A stretch of 64,000 nt of DNA from Niastella soli (GCF_017742245.1 NZ_JAGHKO010000005.1:62001-126000); one strand, 5' to 3'; shown: positions 15,769 to 24,468, counted from the stretch's first letter. Made by a program: numbers and translations. Notes: generated by a model not told the origin, from the sequence alone.

Positions 15769-17424
15769 ATGAGTTTTACCAATTTTAAAGTTCCTTATCA
15801 GATAGAAGGGAAATATAGCAAACGCGTAGCTTATTTTTCAATGGAATATGCAGTACATCAACCCTTGAAAATTTACAGCGGCGGATTGGGTTTTTTATCC
15901 GGTTCGCATTTGCGCAGTGCGTATGAGTTGCAGCAGAATATGGTGGGCATTGGTATCCTGTGGAAATATGGTTATTATGATCAGGCCCGTAACCAGGACC
16001 ATACCTTACAGGTAACCTGGTTGGAAAAATATTATCATTTCCTGGAAGATACCGGTATCAAATTTCAAATTACCATACATGATCACCTGGTGTGGGTGAA
16101 AGCCTATTACCTGAATCCGGAAACCTTTAAAACAGCACCGCTCTTTTTTCTGAGCACTGATTTGCCGGAGAATGATCATGTGTCCCAAACCATTACCCAT
16201 CGTTTATACGATGCCAACGTAGCTACCAAAGTAGCCCAGTTTATACTGCTGGGTGTGGGCGGTGCCAAGTTAATGGATGAAATAGGGTTTAATCCTGAGT
16301 TGTATCATTTGAACGAAGCGCATGCGGTGTCATCGGTGTTCTATCTGTACAAAAAGTTTGGGAACAAATTAGAGGAGGTGAAAAAGCGCCTGGTGTTTAC
16401 CACGCATACTCCCGAAGAAGCAGGGAACGAAAAGCATGATATTAATCTCTGTCATAAAATGAGCTACTTCTGTGGGCTAAGTCTCGATGAAGTGCGTAAG
16501 CTTACAGGCATTCAGGACGATCAGTTCAACCATTCGCTGGTTGCCCTGCGTTTTGCTCACCTGGCCAATGGTGTATCAAAATTACATGGCGAAGTATCGC
16601 GGGCCATGTGGGGTAAGTATGAGAATATTTGTCCGATCATTTCCATTACCAATGCACAGAACTGGCGTTACTGGGCCGACAAACAATTATACCGTGCTGC
16701 GGAGGAAGGCAACGACAGCTGGTGGGATGATCGCAAGAAATACCTCAAGCGCCGGGCATTTGAAATTGTTGCCGATCAAACCGGTAAGTTATTAAATCCG
16801 AATGTATTTACCATTGTATGGGCACGCCGTTTTGCCGGTTACAAACGCTCAGAATTGATCACCCGCGACAAAGCCCGTTTTGAAAGATTAATAAGCAATA
16901 CCAAATATCCGGTGCAGTTAATTTGGGCAGGTAAGCCTTACCCAATGGATTACCCCGCTATTAATGAATTTAATCACCTGGTAAACCTTAGTAAAGGATA
17001 CAAGAATATGGCGGTGCTTGTCGGTTATGAATTGGGGTTATCAAAACGATTGAAGCAGTCTGCTGATATCTGGTTGAATAATCCACGTGTTCCCCGCGAA
17101 GCATCTGGTACCAGTGGTATGACAGCTGCCATGAACGGCGCGGTCAATTTATCTACTTCGGATGGCTGGATACCCGAGTTTATTGATCAGGGACATAATG
17201 GGTTTGTAGTGCCTAAACCCGATTACGCCAAAATGAATGTGCAGGAAATGGACCAGTACGATCTGGAAAAAATATATGACCTGCTTGAACATGATATTCT
17301 TCCCATGTATTATGAACGATACGATACCTGGCGTCAGATTGCCAAGAACGGGATGCGCGATGTGCGCTTTCAGTTCGATTCGGGCAGAATGGCGAATGAA
17401 TATTATGAGTTGTTATATAAGTAA
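15769..17424 (+). CDS. Alpha-glucan phosphorylase-like protein (GT35), short form lacking the PLP lysine
   Basis: This product of about 551 residues matches the alpha-glucan phosphorylase (TIGR02094-type) family. The N-terminal motif is KRVAYFSMEYAVHQPLKIYSGGLG, followed by HLNEAHAVSS, FTTHTPEEAGNE, ARRFAGYKR and SGTSGM. It lacks the extra N-terminal domain of the ~850-residue forms. At the usual cofactor site the family reads SGTSGMK or SGTGNMK, where the Lys binds PLP; here it is SGTSGMTAAMNGAVNLS, with Thr instead of Lys. Phosphorolysis is therefore doubtful and the protein may be a glycosyltransferase-like or regulatory homolog. A GTG at 15763 is an alternative start; ATG 15769 is preferred. 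Confidence 0.8.
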   Translation: MSFTNFKVPYQIEGKYSKRVAYFSMEYAVHQPLKIYSGGLGFLSGSHLRSAYELQQNMVGIGILWKYGYYDQARNQDHTLQVTWLEKYYHFLEDTGIKFQITIHDHLVWVKAYYLNPETFKTAPLFFLSTDLPENDHVSQTITHRLYDANVATKVAQFILLGVGGAKLMDEIGFNPELYHLNEAHAVSSVFYLYKKFGNKLEEVKKRLVFTTHTPEEAGNEKHDINLCHKMSYFCGLSLDEVRKLTGIQDDQFNHSLVALRFAHLANGVSKLHGEVSRAMWGKYENICPIISITNAQNWRYWADKQLYRAAEEGNDSWWDDRKKYLKRRAFEIVADQTGKLLNPNVFTIVWARRFAGYKRSELITRDKARFERLISNTKYPVQLIWAGKPYPMDYPAINEFNHLVNLSKGYKNMAVLVGYELGLSKRLKQSADIWLNNPRVPREASGTSGMTAAMNGAVNLSTSDGWIPEFIDQGHNGFVVPKPDYAKMNVQEMDQYDLEKIYDLLEHDILPMYYERYDTWRQIAKNGMRDVRFQFDSGRMANEYYELLYK

Positions 17425-17445
17425 TTAATTGTAAATAATACTTTT

Positions 17446-17479
17446 AAAAGGCCATCTGTTTTCAGGTGGTCTTTTTTTT
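17446..17479 (+). terminator. Terminator after the glucan phosphorylase-like gene
   Basis: aaggccatctg-tttt-caggtggtctt stem with G-T pairs and an eight-T tail, 22 bp past the stop codon. Confidence 0.75.
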
Positions 17480-17484
17480 AAGGC

Positions 17485-17860
17485 AATGTGGAATGGGCAA
17501 TGGGGAATGGGGGAAAGGCAGACGGCCCTCCTACGCCAAGGCTCCGGCGGGCGAGGCAGACGGCCTTCGCTGCGCTCAGGGCCGCTAACCGGCAATAGGC
17601 AATGGGCAATAGACAATGGGTGAAAGGAAAACGGCCCTCCTACGCCCCTCCTTCACTAAGGCTTCGGAGGGCAACGCAAGGCTCCGGCGGGCGAGGCAGA
17701 TGGCAATAGCAGGTTCCCCCTCCAAAAGGGGCTCACCTTTTTTGAAAGGGCAATCGGCAATCATCAATCGGCACCAGTCCTTCGCTTTCCGCCAAAGGCG
17801 GACACGAGCTCAGGCCCGTAGTCGTGAAACGTGAAATCTGCCAGCTGGCGGATCGGAGTT
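17485..17860. repeat. Intergenic repeat cluster
   Basis: About 500 bp without a gene (17480-17976). It contains short-period arrays (aatgggcaatggggaatggg; ggcaataggcaatgggcaat), an exact 24-bp direct repeat (17537-17560 and 17677-17700), and a 36-bp palindromic element at 17779-17814 whose inverted copy is at 24571-24606. Open frames across it (17425-17834, both strands) have no protein-like composition. Confidence 0.7.
17779..17814 (-). repeat. REP-like element, copy A
   Basis: 36 bp containing the palindrome tccgcc-ttt-ggcgga. It matches 24571-24606 in inverted orientation at 34 of 36 positions. Confidence 0.7.
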
Positions 17861-17976
17861 TCCAATTTTTTCAGATATCTGCAATGTCGCGAGTCCACTC
17901 ACCACTCACTGATCAACTTCCCCCCCTTTATGTAATTCCATCAACCCCTGCATCCATAACAAAACCTCTACCAAAT

Positions 17977-19779
17977 ATGAAATATATGAAAGGTGTATTG
18001 ATCATGTTCCTATCGCTGGCACTGGCTGCATCCGTACATGCTGGTGACGATAAAAATATTGTGTCTTCTGTACTGAAATCAGCCATGGTGTACCGGGCAG
18101 GGGCTGAATTAACGCACAGCGCCAAAGTGTCGCTAAATCAGGGGAATAATGAATTGATAATTGACAATATCAGTAACCAGATTGATATTAACAGCCTTCA
18201 AATAGGCAGCAACGGCAATGTGACCATTATGTCTGTTGAGTTCTCTACCAATTTTCTTCGGCCCGAGCAAAAGCTGCCTGTTGTAAAACGGCTGGAAGAT
18301 TCATTGGAGGCAGTTAAAGATGAGTTGACAAAAGTACAGGTGGTATTAAAGACCGATCTGGAGTTATTAGAGGTGTTGAAATCAAACAAAGAGATCCGCG
18401 GCGAGCAAACCGGGGTAAGTGTTGTTGAACTCACAAAAATGATGGATTACTACAAGGCCAAAACGCTGGAGTTGCAAAACGAGATCAGCCGGTATAAAGA
18501 AAAGGAAACAAAGCTTAACGACATTACTGCCAGAATAAAGCGGCAGATCACCGAAGAAGAGCAGAAAAATAGCAAGACCATCGGTAAGCTGTTGCTGCAA
18601 TTGTATTGTCCGCTGGCTGGCCAGTACGACTTCACCATTTCGTATATAACGCCCGCTGCGAGCTGGAATCCTTCTTATGACCTAAGAGTGGAAAATATCA
18701 ATAAACCCGTTGCATTGGGCTATAAAGCCAAGCTATCGCAGTTTACGGGTATCGACTGGCATCAGGTGAAGCTGGCCCTGTCAACATCGGTGCCTGCACA
18801 ACATAACAATGCGCCGGATATTAAATCGTGGTTCCTTGGCTATACTTACCCACATATAGCCTATGCTTTAGAAGGAAAAGTTGCGGGGATATCAGTTCAG
18901 GCTGCTCCTGCTGCAGCAGAAGCCCCGATGAAGGAAGAAGGTATCAGGGTTAGAGGGGCTAACAGTGTTTACAAACAGGCTGATCCGTTATATGTAGTGA
19001 ATGGAAAAGTTATCAGTAAGGATGAATTTGGCACCCTGGATCAGCGTGCCATAAAATCGATGAATGTGCTGAATGCCGCTTCAGCTGCTGCTACATATGG
19101 CAGCCGTGCTTCGAATGGGGTTATAGTGGTAACCCTGAAAGATATGGGCGACTATGTAAATGTAAAAGACAATGAATTGAATGTAGTATTTGATATCGAT
19201 CTGCCTTATGATGTACCATCGAATGGAAAAGAACAGAATGTAAGCCTGAAAGATTTTAAAGTGCCGGCACATTATAAATATTACAGTGTTCCCCGTCTCG
19301 ATAAAGACGCTTATCTGGTAGGGGAAATAGTTGACTGGGAAGCCCTGAACCTGTTACCGGGTGAAGCCAATATTATTTTTGAAGGTACCTATATAGGCAA
19401 AACTACCATCGATGCAGGATCTGTACAGGATACATTGAACCTTACGTTAGGAAGAGACAAGCGGGTTATGATCACCCGGGAAAAGCTTACTGATTTCAGC
19501 AGTGTGAAATTTCTGGGCAGCAACAAAAAGCAAACTTTTACCTATGAAATTACAGTGCGGAATAATAAGAAGGAAGCGATTCAAATGGAACTGCGTGATC
19601 AGTATCCTTTATCAACCAATAAAGAGATTGAAATAGAACTGCTTCAGTCTGATGGGGCAACGGTGAATACCGAGACCGGTATTTTAACCTGGAAACCACA
19701 GCTGGCGCCGGGGGAAATAAAGAAATACCGGGTGAGTTATAGTGTGAAATATCCCAAAGACAAACAGGTCAATCTGTAG
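17977..19779 (+). CDS. DUF4139 (MuiA-like) exported protein with an inserted SusC-type TonB plug segment
   Basis: This 600-residue protein starts at ATG 17977, which gives a clean signal peptide (MKYMKGVLIMFLSLALAASVHA); the open frame extends 51 codons upstream without protein-like sequence. Residues 28-130 match DUF4140 (SAMVYRAGAELTHSAKVSL). Residues 95-205 are a coiled coil. Residues 215-600 are DUF4139 (PAASWNPSYDLR, TGIDWHQVKLALSTSVP). A segment at about 295-390 interrupts DUF4139 and reads like a SusC/RagA plug: ALEGKVAGISV, then IRVRGANSV, DPLYVVNGKVI, SAAATYGSRASNGVIVVT. The plug-like part lacks a TonB box and barrel, so it is probably a protein-interaction module. Function unknown. 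Confidence 0.88.
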   Translation: MKYMKGVLIMFLSLALAASVHAGDDKNIVSSVLKSAMVYRAGAELTHSAKVSLNQGNNELIIDNISNQIDINSLQIGSNGNVTIMSVEFSTNFLRPEQKLPVVKRLEDSLEAVKDELTKVQVVLKTDLELLEVLKSNKEIRGEQTGVSVVELTKMMDYYKAKTLELQNEISRYKEKETKLNDITARIKRQITEEEQKNSKTIGKLLLQLYCPLAGQYDFTISYITPAASWNPSYDLRVENINKPVALGYKAKLSQFTGIDWHQVKLALSTSVPAQHNNAPDIKSWFLGYTYPHIAYALEGKVAGISVQAAPAAAEAPMKEEGIRVRGANSVYKQADPLYVVNGKVISKDEFGTLDQRAIKSMNVLNAASAAATYGSRASNGVIVVTLKDMGDYVNVKDNELNVVFDIDLPYDVPSNGKEQNVSLKDFKVPAHYKYYSVPRLDKDAYLVGEIVDWEALNLLPGEANIIFEGTYIGKTTIDAGSVQDTLNLTLGRDKRVMITREKLTDFSSVKFLGSNKKQTFTYEITVRNNKKEAIQMELRDQYPLSTNKEIEIELLQSDGATVNTETGILTWKPQLAPGEIKKYRVSYSVKYPKDKQVNL

Positions 19780-19788
19780 GTAATACAT

Positions 19789-19829
19789 AAAAAATCCCCC
19801 CTGACAATGCCGTCGGGGGGGATTTTTTT
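19789..19829. terminator. Bidirectional terminator between DUF4139 and FKBP genes
   Basis: aaaaaatcccccc / gggggggattttttt pair around a 14-base loop, with T-tracts on both strands, between convergent genes. Confidence 0.85.
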
Positions 19830-19843
19830 ATGGGATCTATCAA

Positions 19844-20578
19844 TTATTCTTTTACTATTTCCAGCAATTCTACATCAAAGATCAGGGCCGAGCCTTCTTT
19901 AATGGGGCTGCCTGGAGGTGGGTTTTCACCGTAAGCCAGATCAGAAGGGATGAACAATTTCCATTTGCTGCCAACGGGCATTAATTGTAACGCTTCTGTC
20001 CAACCGGGAATTACACCTTGTAAAGGGAAGGTAACTGGTTTTCCACGTTCAATTGAACTGTCGAAAACGGTGCCATCAATAAGCGTTCCACTATAATGGA
20101 CCTTTACCTGGTCGGTGAGCGTTGGTTTGGGACCTGTGCCTTCTTTTATTACCTGGTATTGCAAACCGCTGTTTGTAGCAACAACACCTAGTTTCTTTTT
20201 ATTTTCAGCAAGCCATGCATCGCTCGCTTTTTTATTAGGCGATGGATTTTCTCTGTGCACTTTGTTGATGTAACCAACAATACAGTCATTCACCTGCTTT
20301 TCGCTTAACAGGTTTTTGTTAACCTGTGCATCGGTAAGAGCCTTCATCACCAAGGCTTTGTTTATATCTTTTACACCCTGGGCTTTGTAAAAGCTGGCAA
20401 TGCTTATCCCAACGGCATAACTAAATGAATCGACAGCGTTTTTCATTATGGGTGCAGATGCAGCAGGGGCGGCGGCGGGTTTTTTTGTAGCTGCAACCGG
20501 CTTTTTCTTGGCCGTAGACTGGGCCAGCATGGCGGTTGCTGGTAAACAGGCTAAAGCCAACAGCACGTATTTTTTCAT
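19844..20578 (-). CDS. FKBP-type peptidyl-prolyl cis-trans isomerase, FkpA/Mip-like
   Basis: This 244-residue exported isomerase accelerates proline isomerisation of periplasmic proteins. The signal peptide is MKKYVLLALACLPATAMLAQ, followed by an Ala/Lys/Pro-rich linker (21-45). Residues 48-130 resemble the helical FKBP N-terminal dimerisation domain (DSFSYAVGISIASFYKAQGV). The C-terminal FKBP domain (about 135-244) carries KVHYSGTLIDGTVFDSS, GVIPGWTEALQLMPVGSKW and IPSDLAYGE. A TACATTTG -7 box lies at 20597-20604 on the minus strand, 19 bp before the ATG. Not obviously in an operon: the upstream thioredoxin-like gene ends 60 bp away. Confidence 0.92.
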   Translation of the reverse strand: MKKYVLLALACLPATAMLAQSTAKKKPVAATKKPAAAPAASAPIMKNAVDSFSYAVGISIASFYKAQGVKDINKALVMKALTDAQVNKNLLSEKQVNDCIVGYINKVHRENPSPNKKASDAWLAENKKKLGVVATNSGLQYQVIKEGTGPKPTLTDQVKVHYSGTLIDGTVFDSSIERGKPVTFPLQGVIPGWTEALQLMPVGSKWKLFIPSDLAYGENPPPGSPIKEGSALIFDVELLEIVKE

Positions 20579-20637
20579 TACTTAAATTTTAGGCATCAAA
20601 TGTAAGAGAATGAAACGAAAAAGTGGTTGAAATATTG

Positions 20638-21228
20638 TCACATCGCGGGTTTCGGGTTATTTAGGTCTTTATAACGATGCTCGTATGGCTGACCGGTAAC
20701 AATGGCCATAATATCTTTTTCGAGCGAGGTTACGGGTGACTCCACCACCCGGCCTACTTCCCGCTGGTTTTCAAAGATCAGTAGGGTGGGTACCCGGCGA
20801 ATGTTTAAACCCTGTTCTTCATGGCCCGGACTTTTTTTATACGCGGTATCGCTATTATTAAGGGTTATCAATTGTATTTGTGACGGTTTAACCTCACAGT
20901 AATCAAGGATTTTATAAATGCGGGGCACTTCGCGGCGGCTATCGCCACACCAGGTACCCATAAATAACAGGAACCTTTTATTTCTCAGTAAATGTTTTAT
21001 CTGGCTCGCGGTGTTGCTGTCAACTGTATAGGTAGAAAAATTTTTAGTGTACCAAACATCGAATGGCGGTTGTGCCAACCGTTCCCGGGTGCATTTACCA
21101 AGTAGGATCAGGTTGCCCTTTTTATCTGTTGCTTCCAGATTAATAGTTGAAGTCTGTTGGTTGGCCATTTTAGGTGTACAGGCTGATAATGCAAAAATGA
21201 AGATAGCTGTTATATGAACTGGTTTCAT
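20638..21228 (-). CDS. Thioredoxin-like lipoprotein with WCGDS active-site variant
   Basis: This 196-residue protein has a lipoprotein signal (MKPVHITAIFIFALSACTPK, Cys17). The thioredoxin fold occupies about 75-185. The active-site region reads FMGTWCGDSRREVPRIYKIL, so the second cysteine of CxxC is replaced by Ser, and the cis-Pro loop is RRVPTLLIF. With one cysteine it cannot act as a classic dithiol oxidoreductase; thiol-dependent reductase, sulfenate-reducing or binding roles remain possible. The protein is inferred to face the periplasm. The gene is on the same strand as the downstream FKBP gene but has 59 bp between them, and both concern envelope protein folding. Confidence 0.85.
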   Translation of the reverse strand: MKPVHITAIFIFALSACTPKMANQQTSTINLEATDKKGNLILLGKCTRERLAQPPFDVWYTKNFSTYTVDSNTASQIKHLLRNKRFLLFMGTWCGDSRREVPRIYKILDYCEVKPSQIQLITLNNSDTAYKKSPGHEEQGLNIRRVPTLLIFENQREVGRVVESPVTSLEKDIMAIVTGQPYEHRYKDLNNPKPAM

Positions 21229-21261
21229 AACGTTTTAATTGATTGGTGGATGTATAGAATA

Positions 21262-21350
21262 CCATACAACGCTGAACATTCAACGCCGAACGCTGAATGC
21301 GGAACGCACAACGCTGAACGCAAAACGCAGACACATAACGCAGCGCAGAG
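21262..21350. repeat. Short-period array (gctgaac / cgcagaac words)
   Basis: Seven- to eight-base words such as cgctgaac, cgccgaac, gcggaacg and cgcaaaac follow one another upstream of the thioredoxin-like gene. Open frames across it are artefacts of the repeats. Confidence 0.5.
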
Positions 21351-21530
21351 AACGGTGTTCTCGTTGTTTTCTAGCGTTATACTGTAAGCGTTGCGTGCTT
21401 TGGGTTAATATAATACAAGCAGTTACTGCCAGCTGGTCTTCCCGTAGTGCCGGCGAAGCCAGGAGGCATAAACTATCATCGAGAACAGGTGTTATCGAGA
21501 TCTTTTGCTTGAGCGGTAAGTCTTAGGTAT

Positions 21531-21857
21531 TCAGCAAAATCGGGGAGGCTGAAAGATAGAAGGGGAGTAGGTATAAGGGATCACATCGATGTAAGCTATT
21601 TCATAAGTAACAGCTGTTGGCGTTGGTTGCCAGCTGGCCAGTTGCTCATGAAACAACACCACTTCTTCTGTTTTTTCCTTTAAGATAGTGGAGGTATGGT
21701 GTGTGGTGTCTTTGTGGTGATCGAGTAGTTGTTGTACGCAATCGCAGGCTGTTGCATTGTAAATAGAAACGATGCGACAATGCCAATAGCTTACCAGTTT
21801 GCCGTATTGCAGGGCAAAAAAGGCGGTTAAGCATATTATGGCGGTTAATGATCGCAC
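21531..21857 (-). CDS. Small Cys/His-containing exported protein of unknown function
   Basis: This 108-residue product starts at a GTG (21857). It has an N-terminal hydrophobic stretch (RSLTAIICLTAFFALQYGKL) and a pattern of YWHCRI, then ATACDCVQQLLDHHKDTTHH, and a hydrophobic C-terminal half. It resembles small uncharacterised Bacteroidota proteins with a QYGK-x-x-Y-x-x-C-R motif and a CDC motif in copper/metal gene neighbourhoods, but no metal gene is adjacent here. Cys/His density would suit metal binding. It is divergent from the thioesterase gene. Reality of the gene is likely but not certain. Confidence 0.55.
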   Translation of the reverse strand: MRSLTAIICLTAFFALQYGKLVSYWHCRIVSIYNATACDCVQQLLDHHKDTTHHTSTILKEKTEEVVLFHEQLASWQPTPTAVTYEIAYIDVIPYTYSPSIFQPPRFC

Positions 21858-21934
21858 AATTACGAGTATGTTGAAAAAATACTAATAATAATGATAACTG
21901 ACTAATTTTGCCGGTATCATTTTATATAAATTTT

Positions 21935-22372
21935 ATGAGTGCATATATTAAACCTTTAGAAATTCGCTGGTCTGACCTGGACCCCAACTTTCATTTACGT
22001 CATTCCGTATATTATGATTTTGGGGCTTATGTTCGGGTTTTATTTCTGAATGAGCATGGATTAACGCCATCGTATATGATGAAACATCAGTTTGGTCCCA
22101 TTTTATTTAGAGAAGAGTGTGTTTTTAAGCGGGAAATCAGAATGGGTGACGTCATATCAATAGATGTTCAATTGCTGAAGACGCGACCAGATTTTTCACG
22201 GTGGAGCATACAGCATTATATAAGGAAAAATGGCGATGAAATAGCTGCCATTATTACTGTAGATGGGGCCTGGATGGACCTAAAGGAGCGCAAACTGACG
22301 GTTCCACCCGATACAGTAAAACATGTATTTGAAAAAATGCCTCAGGCTGAACAGTTTATATGGGATAAATAA
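21935..22372 (+). CDS. Acyl-CoA thioesterase, 4HBT hotdog family
   Basis: This 145-residue hotdog-fold thioesterase probably cleaves acyl-CoA in the cytosol. The 4HBT motif IRWSDLDPNFHLRHSVYYDFGAYVR contains the family Asp near residue 15 (DLDPN; the usual form is DxDxxGHxxN). FGPILFREECVFKREIRMGD and DGAWMDLKERKL are typical of YbgC/FadM-like members. ATG 21935 is chosen because the upstream extension to TTG 21908 overlaps a TAATTTTG -7 box (21903-21910). Monocistronic; the next gene starts 68 bp later. Confidence 0.85.
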   Translation: MSAYIKPLEIRWSDLDPNFHLRHSVYYDFGAYVRVLFLNEHGLTPSYMMKHQFGPILFREECVFKREIRMGDVISIDVQLLKTRPDFSRWSIQHYIRKNGDEIAAIITVDGAWMDLKERKLTVPPDTVKHVFEKMPQAEQFIWDK

Positions 22373-22440
22373 CCAGATTACTTAACAACTTTTTACAATT
22401 TAACACGTTATTTTAGCTGAATTATTTAATGAATATCTCT

Positions 22441-23169
22441 ATGAAAAGAATAGTACTCCCTCTGTTACTTCTTACGAGTGTAGCGTCCTTTGCACAAAGT
22501 AGTTTGTTGAAAAAAGCAAGTAGTGTGCTGAGTAAAGCTACTGGCAGCACCAGTGGCACCGGGTTGACCACCGATGAAATTGTGGCGGGTTTGAAAGACG
22601 CATTGAGCATTGGCGCAACAAACAGTGCCAGTAAATTATCGGCAGTGGATGGTTTTTTTGCCAATGCTGCTATTAAAGTATTGATGCCGCCCGAAGCGAA
22701 AAAAGTAGAAACGGCGTTACGTACTGCCGGTATGGGTAAACTGGTTGATAATGCTATTTTATCAATGAACCGTGCTGCTGAAGATGCCAGCAAATCAGCT
22801 GCGCCTATTTTTGTGAATGCTATTAAAAGCATGAGTATAAACGATGCATTAGGCATTTTAAAAGGAAGTGATACTTCTGCCACCAGTTACCTGCGTGGGA
22901 AAACTGTTGCAGCCCTTACCAGTGCTTTCCGCCCCGTTATTGATACCGCGCTGCAAAAAACAGCTGCTACCTCATACTGGAAAACAGTGTTTGATGCATA
23001 CAATAAACTTCCAACTACCTTTACCAAGATCAACCCTGATTTAGCGGGTTATGTTACCGAGAAATCATTGGGTGGTATGTTTTTCCAGGTAGCTGAGGAA
23101 GAGAAAAAGATCCGTAAAGATCCTGCTGCCCGTGTTACAGATATTCTGAAAAAAGTGTTTGGCAGTTAA
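22441..23169 (+). CDS. DUF4197 exported protein
   Basis: This 242-residue protein has a signal peptide (MKRIVLPLLLLTSVASFAQS) and is otherwise entirely helical DUF4197 (GLKDALSIGATNSASKLS, then FFANAAIKVLMPPEAKKVE, NRAAEDASKSAAPIFVNAIKSMS). The family occurs in many Gram-negative bacteria and its role is not established. ATG 22441 gives the better signal peptide; an in-frame ATG at 22429 would add four residues. It is followed by a strong terminator and has no operon partner. Confidence 0.9.
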   Translation: MKRIVLPLLLLTSVASFAQSSLLKKASSVLSKATGSTSGTGLTTDEIVAGLKDALSIGATNSASKLSAVDGFFANAAIKVLMPPEAKKVETALRTAGMGKLVDNAILSMNRAAEDASKSAAPIFVNAIKSMSINDALGILKGSDTSATSYLRGKTVAALTSAFRPVIDTALQKTAATSYWKTVFDAYNKLPTTFTKINPDLAGYVTEKSLGGMFFQVAEEEKKIRKDPAARVTDILKKVFGS

Positions 23170-23210
23170 GTTTTTCCCCTGTCTGCTGTGAGATTTATTA
23201 TAAATTGCAT

Positions 23211-23246
23211 CCCGTCTCGGCTCAGCCGAGACGGGTGTTTTTTTTT
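23211..23246 (+). terminator. Terminator of the DUF4197 gene
   Basis: cccgtctcggc-tca-gccgagacggg is a perfect 11-bp stem with a T-rich tail. The stem nearly repeats that at 35240-35279. Confidence 0.85.
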
Positions 23247-23262
23247 ATAATACTACAGTCAC

Positions 23263-24468
23263 ATGATAAGCAGAACACTTTCTCTGTATAAAAACGCATA
23301 TAGCGGATTATCTCCTTCAACCTGGTGGCTGTCGTTTGTAATGTTAGTGAACCGCAGCGGCACCATGGTTTTGCCTTTCATGACAATTTATCTTACCAGT
23401 CCGGCCATGGGATACAGTATTGGTCAGGCAGGTTTTGTTATGGCGCTGTTTGGATTGGGTGCAGTGACCGGTGGCTTTTTGGGTGGCAAACTAACCGACC
23501 GCATTGGCTTTTACCCCGTGCAGCTGATCACATTGGGTGGTGGTGGCATTATGTTCATGGTGTTGGGCCAAATGAGATCATTTCCACTGATCTGTTTATT
23601 TACCTTTTTGTTGAGCCTGGTGAATGAGGCATTCCGCCCGGCCAACTCTACCGCTATTGTTGTTTACAGTAAAGACGATACCCGTACCCGTTCGTATGCA
23701 CTGAACCGGTTGGCCATTAACCTGGGCTGGGCCGTTGGAAGCGCCATTGGTGGTTTGTTGGCTGCCATCAATTATGAATTGTTGTTTTGGGTTGATGGGG
23801 CTACCAACCTTACAGCGGTATTGCTGCTGTGGTATTTTCTGCGTCCTTCCAAACAGGTGCGCCCGGTTAAAAAAGAAGTGGTTGCTGATCCTTCACATTC
23901 TCCCTATCGCGATAAGATCTATCTTTTGTTCATTTTACTTACCATATTGTTTGCAGGCTGCTTTTTTCAGTTGTTCACTAACCTGAATGCCTATTACAAA
24001 ATTGAACTGCATTTTAACGAACGTTTCATTGGCTTAATTGGCGCGCTCAACGGTATTATGATCGCTATTATTGAAATGGTGCTCATTTTTAAACTGGAAG
24101 GCCGCCGCTCGAACCTGTATTATATTTCAAGGGGTACCTTTCTGGTTGGCCTGGCCTATTTTATGCTGAACATCTTTCACATCAATCATGTGATGGCCTT
24201 GCTGATGATGGTGGTAATGACCATGGGGGAGATCCTGGTGCTGCCTTTTATGAATACTTTCTGGACTGCCCGCAGTGCCGATCACAACCGTGGGCAATAC
24301 GCAGGTTTATATACCATTGCCTGGTCAATTGCACAAACTACCGGCCCCTTCCTGGGTTCACAAATTGCCGAACATGCGGGGTTCAATGCTTTGTGGTGGG
24401 CGTTGGGCGGAACCAGCTTTGCTACAGCTATTGGGTTCCTTTGGTTAAAGAAGTATATGAACGTTTAA
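23263..24468 (+). CDS. Major facilitator superfamily transporter
   Basis: This 401-residue integral membrane protein has about 12 hydrophobic segments and is an MFS (DHA1-like) permease. The MFS loop 2-3 motif GGKLTDRIGFYPVQL is visible near residue 75, and NRLAINLGWAVGSAIGG resembles motif C-like glycine-rich helices of drug/H+ antiporters. LPFMNTFWTARSADHNRGQYAG corresponds to the conserved C-terminal-half loop. The substrate cannot be assigned. It is 93 bp after the DUF4197 gene but separated by a terminator. Confidence 0.9.
   Translation: MISRTLSLYKNAYSGLSPSTWWLSFVMLVNRSGTMVLPFMTIYLTSPAMGYSIGQAGFVMALFGLGAVTGGFLGGKLTDRIGFYPVQLITLGGGGIMFMVLGQMRSFPLICLFTFLLSLVNEAFRPANSTAIVVYSKDDTRTRSYALNRLAINLGWAVGSAIGGLLAAINYELLFWVDGATNLTAVLLLWYFLRPSKQVRPVKKEVVADPSHSPYRDKIYLLFILLTILFAGCFFQLFTNLNAYYKIELHFNERFIGLIGALNGIMIAIIEMVLIFKLEGRRSNLYYISRGTFLVGLAYFMLNIFHINHVMALLMMVVMTMGEILVLPFMNTFWTARSADHNRGQYAGLYTIAWSIAQTTGPFLGSQIAEHAGFNALWWALGGTSFATAIGFLWLKKYMNV

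Noticed and set aside
17425-17834. Open frames in the repeat cluster after the phosphorylase-like gene
   Set aside because: All are repeats of gcaatgg- and cggcgggcgagg-type words, on both strands.
21239-21526. 95-codon frame upstream of the thioredoxin-like gene
   Set aside because: Its first half is a translation of the gctgaac array (LNIQRRTLNAERTTLNAKR), and there is no family-like part.
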